NCBI GenBank assembly: GCA_030640255.1
Contig: DAOWJS010000103.1
Location: forward strand, 1-33,203
Direction: 5' to 3'
From: Dehalococcoidales bacterium
GTDB taxonomy: Bacteria > Chloroflexota > Dehalococcoidia > Dehalococcoidales > GCA-2688105
DNA: 33,203 bases
Shown here: piece by piece, positions 1 through 5,726 of the stretch
Layout: each line of letters starts with the position of its first letter
Position numbering within the stretch: the stretch's first letter is position 1
Position numbers and translations under genes: made by a program
Notes under the pieces: generated by a model
The model's database searches: none
Seen by the model: only the letters and a program-made list of their open reading frames with translations
Told to the model about the DNA's origin: nothing

Positions 1-14
1 AAAGGAGGAGTAAA

Positions 15-1349
15 ATGAGAAAGATTGATGTAAGGATTATAGGGGGAAGTGCTGCTGGCATTGAGGCAGCGATTATTGCCCAACAACAGTACCCTTCTAA
101 GAAGGTTATTGTTGTTCGAAGGGAAGAAAAGACTCTTGTTCCCTGTGGTATCCCTTATATTATGGGAACTTTGGGGTCTGCAGAGGAGGATGTGATACCT
201 ACCGCCCTTTTAGGCGATGTCGAGTTAATAGTTGATGAGGTTACTTCCATTAATAGGGAAGCGAAGAGTATAACTACCACTGGAGGCAAGACTATTGGCT
301 ATGACAGGCTGGTACTGGCTACAGGCTCACGGCCAACGGTACCTCCCATACCAGGTGCTGATTTGGAGAATGTCTTTACCATCAGAAAGGAGATAGATTA
401 TCTCCAGAAACTGAAGGAGGCTTTAAAGCAGGCTAAGGATGTAGTCATCGTTGGTGGTGGCTTCATCGGGGCCGAATTTGCCGATGAGTGCCGCAAGATG
501 GGAGTTAATGTAACCATTATTGAATTACTAGATCACTGTCTCATGTTAAACTGTGATGAGGATTTATGCATCCGAATTGAGGACAAGATGAGAGAAGTTG
601 GGGTACAAGTGAATACTATGTGCCGGGTAAAATCAATTGTTGGCGATAAGAAAGTTGAGCATGTGGAGTGTGATAAAGGGCTGCGTTTTAAAGCAGGCGT
701 AGTAATTCTAGCCATAGGTGTAGTGCCCAACACTGAGCTGGCTCATGATGCCGGATTGAAGATTGGTGAACAGAGAGGCATATGGGTTGACCAGTATATG
801 ATAACCAGTGACCCTAATATCTTTGCCATCGGTGATTGTGCTGAGAAGTTCTGCTTCTTCACCGGTAAACCCACGGCCACCCGTCTTGCCTCAGTAGCTA
901 CCAGAGAGGCTAGAATCGCTGGGGCTAATCTCTTCCAGACACGGCGGCGTAGAAACCGGGGCACCATAGGTGTATTCGGGACTATGATTACTGATACTGC
1001 CATGGGAGTAGCCGGGCTCACTGAGAGAGCAGCCAAGAATTTAGGCTTTGATTTAGTTACCGGAGAAGCAGCCGCGATGGACAAGCATCCCGGAGCAATG
1101 CCAGGTGCTAGAGAACTGCGTGTCAAGCTTATCTTTGACCGAAGTTCAGGGAAAATGATAGGTGGTGAGGCCTGTGGAGGCATAACTGCAGGTGAGATTG
1201 CCAATGTCATGGCTCAAGCTATCGCTGGTGGAATGACAGCAGATGAGATAGCTGCTGCCCAGATAGGCACCCACCCTGCGCTGACAGCATCACCATTAGT
1301 TTATCAGATTGTAAATGCCGCTGAAGAGGCTGTAGTGAAGCTACGTTAA
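15..1349 (+). CDS. FAD-dependent pyridine nucleotide-disulfide oxidoreductase, CoA-disulfide / NAD(P)H sulfur reductase-like
   Basis: A 444-residue flavoprotein. The N-terminal FAD Rossmann motif (GGSAAG, residues 10-15) is followed by a single redox cysteine at residue 44 in VPCGIPY, the arrangement of CoA-disulfide reductases and NADH oxidases rather than the CxxxxC of lipoamide dehydrogenase. A second nucleotide-binding motif (VGGGFIGAEFA) lies near residue 145, and the FAD-binding IFAIGDCAE segment lies further on. The C-terminal dimerisation domain ends with a THP motif reminiscent of the active-site His-Pro of disulfide reductases. There is no C-terminal rhodanese domain. The start is fixed by a near-perfect Shine-Dalgarno sequence (AAAGGAGGAG) at 1-10. 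It leads a co-directional cluster of Fe-S and metal cofactor genes, so reduction of persulfide, polysulfide or CoA disulfide in support of cofactor assembly is plausible, but the substrate is inferred. Confidence 0.85.
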   Translation: MRKIDVRIIGGSAAGIEAAIIAQQQYPSKKVIVVRREEKTLVPCGIPYIMGTLGSAEEDVIPTALLGDVELIVDEVTSINREAKSITTTGGKTIGYDRLVLATGSRPTVPPIPGADLENVFTIRKEIDYLQKLKEALKQAKDVVIVGGGFIGAEFADECRKMGVNVTIIELLDHCLMLNCDEDLCIRIEDKMREVGVQVNTMCRVKSIVGDKKVEHVECDKGLRFKAGVVILAIGVVPNTELAHDAGLKIGEQRGIWVDQYMITSDPNIFAIGDCAEKFCFFTGKPTATRLASVATREARIAGANLFQTRRRRNRGTIGVFGTMITDTAMGVAGLTERAAKNLGFDLVTGEAAAMDKHPGAMPGARELRVKLIFDRSSGKMIGGEACGGITAGEIANVMAQAIAGGMTADEIAAAQIGTHPALTASPLVYQIVNAAEEAVVKLR

Positions 1350-1363
1350 GGAGGAGGAAAGCT

Positions 1364-1642
1364 ATGCCAATTTATGACTTCAGGTGCCGGGAGTGTGGCA
1401 GAGTCTTGAAGATATTTCTTCGTGATACCAATCAGATGGCTCGCTGCTCTGGCTGTGGGAGTGATAATATGGAGAGGCTTTTCTCAACATCCTATATGAT
1501 AAAGATGAATGCTTCAGCGCCAGGTACCACCTGCTGCGGCAGAACCGAGCGCTGTGAAACGCCCCCTGCTCTACAGAGGGCGTATGCCGCAGAGAGTAAA
1601 GGCATATATATGCAGATATTAGCTCAGGAGGTCTATAAATGA
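1364..1642 (+). CDS. FmdB-family zinc ribbon protein
   Basis: A 92-residue protein with the FmdB-type start MPIYDFRCRECG. Two CxxC pairs at residues 8-11 and 28-31 form a putative zinc ribbon. A cysteine-rich tail follows (TTCCGRTERCETPP, roughly residues 55-70), seen in some FmdB relatives. FmdB was named as a putative regulator of formamidase or formylmethanofuran dehydrogenase genes; its biochemical role is not settled. It begins 14 bases after the flavoenzyme with a GGAGGAGG Shine-Dalgarno sequence, and its stop overlaps the ATG of the next gene by four bases (ATGA), so translational coupling is likely. The cysteine-rich tail could bind metal or an Fe-S cluster, but this is speculation. 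Confidence 0.8.
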   Translation: MPIYDFRCRECGRVLKIFLRDTNQMARCSGCGSDNMERLFSTSYMIKMNASAPGTTCCGRTERCETPPALQRAYAAESKGIYMQILAQEVYK

Positions 1643-1977
1643 GGTATGCAATACCAGTAAGTAGCGGCGGGCTATCAGCACACTTTGGTCACTGCGAGCA
1701 TTTCGCTTTGATTGACGTTGATGAAGAAAAAAAGAAAGTTTTGGGAAAGGAGCTTGTCCCCTCACCGGGGCACCAGCCTGGACTTCTCCCCCAATGGCTG
1801 GCTGAGCAGGGAGTCTCAGTGGTGATTGCTGGTGGGATGGGCTCCCGTGCTCAGAGCCTTTTTAACCAAAACCACATCGGCGTTGTCATTGGCGCTCTTG
1901 AGAGCGACCCGGAGAAGGCAGTCTTGAATTATCTGAATGGCATGCTGGCTATTGGGGATAATATATGTGACCACTAG
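1639..1977 (+). CDS. Dinitrogenase iron-molybdenum cofactor (NifX/NifB-type) domain protein
   Basis: A 112-residue single-domain protein of the family that includes NifX, NafY and the C-terminal domain of NifB. The hallmark HFGHCEHF occurs near residues 15-22, followed by a GGMGSRAQ segment typical of the family near residues 69-76. Family members bind and carry Fe-S or FeMo-cofactor precursors. No nitrogenase structural gene is visible here, so it is more likely a general metallocluster carrier of the kind common in anaerobes without nitrogenase. The ATG overlaps the stop of the FmdB gene, and Mrp and IscU-like genes follow, supporting a metallocluster assembly role. Confidence 0.85.
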   Translation: MRYAIPVSSGGLSAHFGHCEHFALIDVDEEKKKVLGKELVPSPGHQPGLLPQWLAEQGVSVVIAGGMGSRAQSLFNQNHIGVVIGALESDPEKAVLNYLNGMLAIGDNICDH

Positions 1978-2004
1978 GACGGAAACTGAAATGGAGGAAA
2001 GCTT

Positions 2005-3009
2005 ATGGTAACTGAGGAGCAGGTAAGGGAAAGCCTGAGTCAGGTGCTGGTTCCCGGTATCAAGCGAAGTCTAGAAGCTTTGAATCTGGTTCGTAAGGTC
2101 ACTGTGTCTGACCAAGAGGTTAAGGTTACTCTGGCTTCAGCAGCGCTAAGTAGTGGTGCTCAGGACTGGGTTAAGACCAAGACGAAAGAAGTCATAGAGA
2201 AGCTACCTGAGGTAAACAAAGTAGAGGTAGAATTTATTGAGGCTAAGCCGGCAGAGCTGAACAAGATTGGCCACACCTTTGCTGTAATGAGTGGCAAGGG
2301 GGGTGTGGGTAAGTCGTTAGTAGCTAGCCTGGCGGCGGTAGTGCTAAAGCGTCAGGGTTATGAGGTGGGTATCCTTGATGCTGACATCACCGGCCCCAGT
2401 ATTCCCAAGATGTTTGGCATCACTGCCCGACCTGCTGGCAGCGAAAGTGGCATACTGCCGGTGCTGTCAAGGTCAGGCATAGCGGTGATGTCCATCAATC
2501 TTCTTCTACCCAGCGAGGATGATGCCGTTATCTGGCGTGGACCCCTGATTGGGAAAACAATTACCCAGTTTGGGGAAGATGTACTCTGGGGCAAACTTGA
2601 TTATCTAATTATAGACCTGCCTCCGGGCACAGCTGACGCCCCACTTACTGTAATGCAATCATTCTCGGTATCAGGGGTTATTATCGTTTTCACCCCTCAA
2701 GACCTAGTTGAGATGATAGTTAGAAAGGCAATAAACATGACTCAAAAAATGGGAAAACCTATCCTGGGTGTGGTGGAGAATATGAGCTATTTATATGTAC
2801 CTGAAATAGATAAAAAAATTGAACTCTTTGGTAAAAGTCACGGAGAGGAAATGGCACAAGCAGCCCATGCTCCGCTTTTGGGACAACTACCAATAGACCC
2901 AGAGTTGGCTAAGCTGTGTGATGAGGGAAATATTGAGCGTTATGATGCTGAAATTATGAATAGCTTCAGTAAGTCTCTTTCCGAAGCGATATCAGCTAAG
3001 GCAGGCTGA
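2005..3009 (+). CDS. Mrp/NBP35 (ApbC) family P-loop ATPase with N-terminal MIP18/DUF59 domain
   Basis: A 334-residue protein. Residues 1-80 form a MIP18-like (DUF59) domain, and the P-loop ATPase begins with the deviant Walker A motif GKGGVGKS (97-104). DADITGPS and IDLPPGT correspond to the switch and Walker B regions of Mrp proteins. Mrp/ApbC proteins bind and transfer Fe-S clusters. The segment after ENMSYL normally carries a CxxC pair that bridges a cluster between subunits; here it reads YVPEIDKKIELFG with no cysteine. The fold is clear, but cluster bridging by the usual ligands is not expected. It lies 27 bases after the NifX-like gene with a GGAGG ribosome-binding site, and an IscU-like scaffold gene follows. 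Confidence 0.9.
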   Translation: MVTEEQVRESLSQVLVPGIKRSLEALNLVRKVTVSDQEVKVTLASAALSSGAQDWVKTKTKEVIEKLPEVNKVEVEFIEAKPAELNKIGHTFAVMSGKGGVGKSLVASLAAVVLKRQGYEVGILDADITGPSIPKMFGITARPAGSESGILPVLSRSGIAVMSINLLLPSEDDAVIWRGPLIGKTITQFGEDVLWGKLDYLIIDLPPGTADAPLTVMQSFSVSGVIIVFTPQDLVEMIVRKAINMTQKMGKPILGVVENMSYLYVPEIDKKIELFGKSHGEEMAQAAHAPLLGQLPIDPELAKLCDEGNIERYDAEIMNSFSKSLSEAISAKAG

Positions 3010-3025
3010 TACAGGAGGCAATGCC

Positions 3026-3475
3026 ATGACTTCATCATGGGAGCAGTTTGAAGAACTTATCAAAGCCGAGATGAGGAAGGTCTACTCCGAGACAGCTATT
3101 GACCATTCCATGAACCCCAGAAATGTAGGCGATATGAAGGATGCCGATGGCTTTGCTAAGGTAACTGGTCCCTGTGGTGATACTATGGAGATATGGCTCA
3201 AAGTAAAGAACGGCACTGTTGCCAATGCTACTTTCATGACTGATGGCTGTGGAACCAGCATTGCCGCAGGTAGCATAGTTACTGAGCTGGCCAAGGGAAA
3301 GAGCATTAGTGAAGCCCGAAGGATTAACCAGCAGGATGTCTTAAGTGCTTTAGGCGGGCTGCCGGAGGAAAGCGAACATTGTGCTCTTCTGGCGGCAAAT
3401 ACACTGAGGGGAGCAATAAGAGATTACCTGGCGATGAAGAAGGAGCCATGGAAAAGGGCTTACCGCAAACATTAA
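3026..3475 (+). CDS. IscU/NifU-like Fe-S cluster assembly scaffold
   Basis: A 149-residue protein matching the IscU/NifU N-terminal scaffold fold: NPRNVG near residues 30-35 and the three cluster-binding cysteines in GPCGD (C50), DGCG (C75) and EHC (C119). An Asp (D52) follows the first Cys, as in IscU. About 18 extra residues precede the canonical YSE start of the family, and a basic tail follows the usual C-terminal DY. IscU takes sulfur from a cysteine desulfurase and builds 2Fe-2S or 4Fe-4S clusters for carriers such as Mrp. No iscS/nifS is visible in this cluster. Spacing of 16 bases to mrp and 15 to mobB indicates an operon. Confidence 0.88.
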   Translation: MTSSWEQFEELIKAEMRKVYSETAIDHSMNPRNVGDMKDADGFAKVTGPCGDTMEIWLKVKNGTVANATFMTDGCGTSIAAGSIVTELAKGKSISEARRINQQDVLSALGGLPEESEHCALLAANTLRGAIRDYLAMKKEPWKRAYRKH

Positions 3476-3490
3476 GGAGAGGAATAGACA

Positions 3491-4138
3491 ATGCCACCCA
3501 TAGTTTCAGTCATAGGTAAATCAAAATCAGGTAAGACAACCCTTATTGAGAAGCTGATTCCAGAATTAAGGTCGCGTGGTTACCGGGTGGCTACCATCAA
3601 GCATATCCCTCAGGGCGTTAGCTTTGATGAGCCAGGTAAGGATAGCTGGCGCCACATTCAGGCAGGGAGCGAGGCTACAGCTATTAGCTCCCCGGATAAG
3701 ATTGTGATGATAAAGCCTGTTGCTCAAGATGCTAGTCTTGATGAGATAGCACGCCTCTTGGGTGAGGACTACGACATTATCTTAACTGAAGGCTTTAAGC
3801 AGGGAAATGTCCCCAAGATAGAGGCCCACCGTAAGGATGCAGGCTCACCCCTCAAAGATATTAAGAAACTTATTGGCATAGTCACCGATGAACCTCTGGA
3901 AACCAAGGCAAGGCAGTTCCCCCTAGACGGTATTAAGGACATTGCTGACCTTCTAGAGAAAGGCTTTATAAAGCCACAAGCAGAGCGGGTATCTCTTCAC
4001 GTTAATAATACGCCCATAACCTTAACCGCCTTCCCTAAGCAAATCATAAGCAATGTCCTTCTGGCTATGGCCTCCTGCCTGAAGGGGGTGGGAGAAATCA
4101 GGAATCTCCAGATTTTCTTGAAGAAGGGGCGAACATGA
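3491..4138 (+). CDS. mobB: Molybdopterin-guanine dinucleotide biosynthesis protein MobB
   Basis: A 215-residue GTPase-like protein with the P-loop GKSKSGKTT at residues 9-17, then VATIKH and the WRHIQAGSEAT segment characteristic of MobB. The EGFKQG motif lies near residues 98-103. MobB assists MobA in making the guanine dinucleotide form of the molybdenum cofactor. The roughly 55-residue C-terminal extension (VNNTPITLTAFPKQI and following) resembles the extra domain seen in some archaeal and Dehalococcoidia MobB proteins. A GGAGAGGA Shine-Dalgarno sequence sets the start. Its TGA overlaps the ATG of a truncated J-domain ORF. Confidence 0.88.
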   Translation: MPPIVSVIGKSKSGKTTLIEKLIPELRSRGYRVATIKHIPQGVSFDEPGKDSWRHIQAGSEATAISSPDKIVMIKPVAQDASLDEIARLLGEDYDIILTEGFKQGNVPKIEAHRKDAGSPLKDIKKLIGIVTDEPLETKARQFPLDGIKDIADLLEKGFIKPQAERVSLHVNNTPITLTAFPKQIISNVLLAMASCLKGVGEIRNLQIFLKKGRT

Positions 4139-4224
4139 GCCTGAAAGATTACTACCAGATACTTGGTGTAAGCAGAGATGCGAGTGCTGGAGATATAAAG
4201 AAAGCCTTCCGCCGCCAATGTTGA
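4135..4224 (+). pseudogene. DnaJ J-domain N-terminal stub
   Basis: An ATG that overlaps the mobB stop (ATGA) opens a 29-residue frame reading MSLKDYYQILGVSRDASAGD then IKKAFRRQC before TGA. This is an unmistakable J-domain helix I and the start of helix II (DYYxILGVxxxAsxxdIKKAFRR), but it stops before the HPD loop needed to stimulate Hsp70 ATPase. No continuation is visible in other frames before the next gene at 4253. It is therefore the broken 5' end of a dnaJ-type gene that once followed mobB in the operon. Whether the peptide is made is unknown. Confidence 0.8.
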
Positions 4225-4252
4225 CAGGGCTAAGGCATGTGGAGGCAGGATA

Positions 4253-5026
4253 ATGGTAAATTCTATTATCTATGGACCGGTACCATCCTGGCGACTAGGC
4301 AGGTCACTAGGTATAGACCTTTTGTCCACCAAAGGAAAGGCCTGCTCTTTTGATTGTATCTATTGTCAGCTGGGAAGGACTACTCACCCACTGGTGGAGC
4401 GAAAGGAGTTTGTCAGCCTGGATAAGCTTGCCGAGGAACTGAAAGTAGTAAGAGACATTGCTGCCGACTATGTTACCTTCTCCGGGGTAGGAGAACCAAC
4501 ATTGGCTTCTAACCTTGGTGAGGCGATAGCGCTGGTAAGGTCAGTTTTAGAACTACCAGTGGCCGTGATCACCAATTCTTCACTAATGACCAGAGAAGAT
4601 GTGCGCCACGAGCTTGGTTTAGCTCATGTGGTGGTAGCCAAGGTGGACGCCCCAAGTGAAGAGCTGTTTCGGCAAATTAACCGGCCTTCTGTAGGATGCA
4701 GCACTCTTGATGGAATTATCCGCTCTATCCAGCTTTTCAGACAGGAATATGAAGGCAAGCTGGCTCTCCAGATGATGTTCGTTGAGGCAAATAAGAGCTA
4801 CGCACCGGAGATGGCAAACATAGCTGAACAGCTCTTACCCGATGAAGTACAGATTAACACGCCGCTACGCCCTTGTGCCGTTCCACCTCTAGCTCCTGAA
4901 GACATTAGCGCCATACGACAGGCATTCTCCAGTCTCAGGGGTGTAGTGACAGTATACCAAGCATCAAGGCCTGACGTTGTCTCTTTGAATCAGGAGGAGA
5001 CGTTACTGCGTCGGCCGGAGCTTTGA
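4253..5026 (+). CDS. Radical SAM Fe-S oxidoreductase (COG0731-like)
   Basis: A 257-residue radical SAM protein. The 4Fe-4S/SAM motif CSFDCIYC occupies residues 31-38 (CxxxCxxC), preceded by the family signature YGPVPSWRLGRSLGIDLL. The SAM-binding GVGEPTL motif (equivalent to GGE) lies near residues 79-85. The protein is about the usual length of these stand-alone enzymes, which are related to the catalytic domain of TYW1 but whose substrate is mostly unknown. A GGAGG ribosome-binding site precedes the ATG. It lies in the same direction as the cofactor cluster, separated from mobB only by the J-domain stub, so it probably belonged to the same transcript. Confidence 0.82.
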   Translation: MVNSIIYGPVPSWRLGRSLGIDLLSTKGKACSFDCIYCQLGRTTHPLVERKEFVSLDKLAEELKVVRDIAADYVTFSGVGEPTLASNLGEAIALVRSVLELPVAVITNSSLMTREDVRHELGLAHVVVAKVDAPSEELFRQINRPSVGCSTLDGIIRSIQLFRQEYEGKLALQMMFVEANKSYAPEMANIAEQLLPDEVQINTPLRPCAVPPLAPEDISAIRQAFSSLRGVVTVYQASRPDVVSLNQEETLLRRPEL

Positions 5027-5052
5027 CCACCTAGGAACTAGAGCGGGCGTGA

Positions 5053-5300
5053 CTCGAGGTTCAGAACTCTCTATCGGATAGGAAGCTTGATATCGAAGAT
5101 ATGTCGCTTACGCAGAGCTATGTGGCTGTTCTGAAGAGCTTACTGGAATCCGCTCCAATACTCGAGCAAAAAGCATACTTGAAGTCATTTGTCAGAAGTA
5201 TTGAGGTATCCAAATCTGAGGTTACTGTAAACTACTCTCTTCCGATGCCCATATCCAATACCGGTAGGGAAAGTGTTGGAGTTCTTGCTTTTAGATTGAG
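5053..5300 (+). pseudogene. C-terminal remnant of a large serine recombinase (resolvase/integrase family)
   Basis: From the codon after an in-frame TGA (5050-5052) the frame reads continuously: the segment around 5101-5265 includes SLLESAPILEQKAYLKSFVR and SIEVSKSEVTVNYSLPMP. This is the typical C-terminal end of large serine recombinases (a coiled region followed by FVrxIeVxxxxVtvxYtiPMP). The catalytic resolvase domain, recombinase domain and zinc ribbon are missing. The frame runs into the tRNA-Lys gene in antisense, ending at 5370, as happens when a recombinase gene abuts the tRNA used as its attachment site. This is a deletion scar of an integrated element; assignment rests on my recognition of the family C-terminus. 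Confidence 0.65.
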
Positions 5301-5376
5301 TGGTAGGCCGTGCAGGTCTCGAACCTGCGACACCCTGATTAAAAGTCAGGTGCTCTGCCAACTGAGCTAACGGCCC
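5301..5376 (-). tRNA. tRNA-Lys (anticodon TTT)
   Basis: The minus strand folds as a complete 76-nt cloverleaf: acceptor GGGCCGT pairs with ACGGCCT (first pair G-U), D-stem GCTC/GAGC, anticodon stem CCTGA/TCAGG with loop CTTTTAA (anticodon TTT), T-arm GCAGG-TTCGAGA-CCTGC, discriminator A and an encoded CCA (5301-5303). The 3' end points at the serine recombinase remnant, consistent with use of the 3' end as an integration site. A promoter-like sequence lies upstream at 5427-5455. Confidence 0.95.
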
Positions 5377-5426
5377 GTATTTAACCTTAGTGAGTTGTCA
5401 CAGCGATACTTTGTTTATACGCTCCG

Positions 5427-5455
5427 ATTTTAGCAAAGCTGGGATACCAATGCAA
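5427..5455 (-). promoter_or_regulatory. Putative promoter of tRNA-Lys(TTT)
   Basis: On the minus strand TTGCAT (5455-5450) and TAAAAT (5432-5427) are separated by exactly 17 bases, close to sigma70-type -35 and -10 boxes (4/6 and 5/6). The transcript would start about 45 bases upstream of the mature tRNA 5' end. Confidence 0.45.
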
Positions 5456-5488
5456 ATATGACACGTTAGGGCACTGATTCTTTTTAGC

Positions 5489-5700
5489 TTATTTCCTGCC
5501 CATCTTGGTCAGGAGCCAGGAGACCCATTGCTCAATTCCCTGACCAGTGACACAAGAGACTTGAAAAATCTCTACTTTCTTGTTTATCCCCTTGATTGCT
5601 TGAGAAAAAGTCTGAATATCAAACTCCAGGTATGGCAAAAGGTCAATTACTGTCTCCTCACATCCGCCACACGAAGCACACCAATAAAAAGCAAAACAAT
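5489..5700 (-). pseudogene. Deletion chimera: NiFe-hydrogenase small subunit N-terminus fused to HypB C-terminus
   Basis: On the minus strand one open frame reads FAFYWCASCGGCEETVIDL and continues LPYLEFDIQTF, then KKVEIFQVSCVTGQGIEQW and VSWLLTKMGRK to a TAA at 5491-5489. The first part (5695-5640) is the proximal-cluster CxxC region that opens NiFe-hydrogenase or related oxidoreductase small subunits (FYWCASCGGCEE). The second (about 5650-5489) is the end of the hydrogenase nickel GTPase HypB; E. coli HypB has a comparable DLLPYLNFD stretch followed by ISATSGEGMDQW. The families share an I/V-D-L stretch at the join, suggesting deletion at microhomology. No ATG, ribosome-binding site, GTPase P-loop or remaining cluster ligands are present. 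It starts about 30 bases downstream of nadE in the same orientation. Confidence 0.7.
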
Positions 5701-5726
5701 TTCGGGTTGTAATGCGGAGGAGGGGG

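Noticed and set aside
743-1210. 155-codon minus-strand open frame opposite the flavoenzyme gene
   Set aside because: It is antisense to a strongly conserved oxidoreductase, has no recognisable domain and has no ribosome-binding site.
1639-3475. A nitrogenase cluster
   Set aside because: NifX-like and NifU/IscU-like genes are present, but no nifH, nifD, nifK or true nifB is visible; these families are common in anaerobes without nitrogenase.
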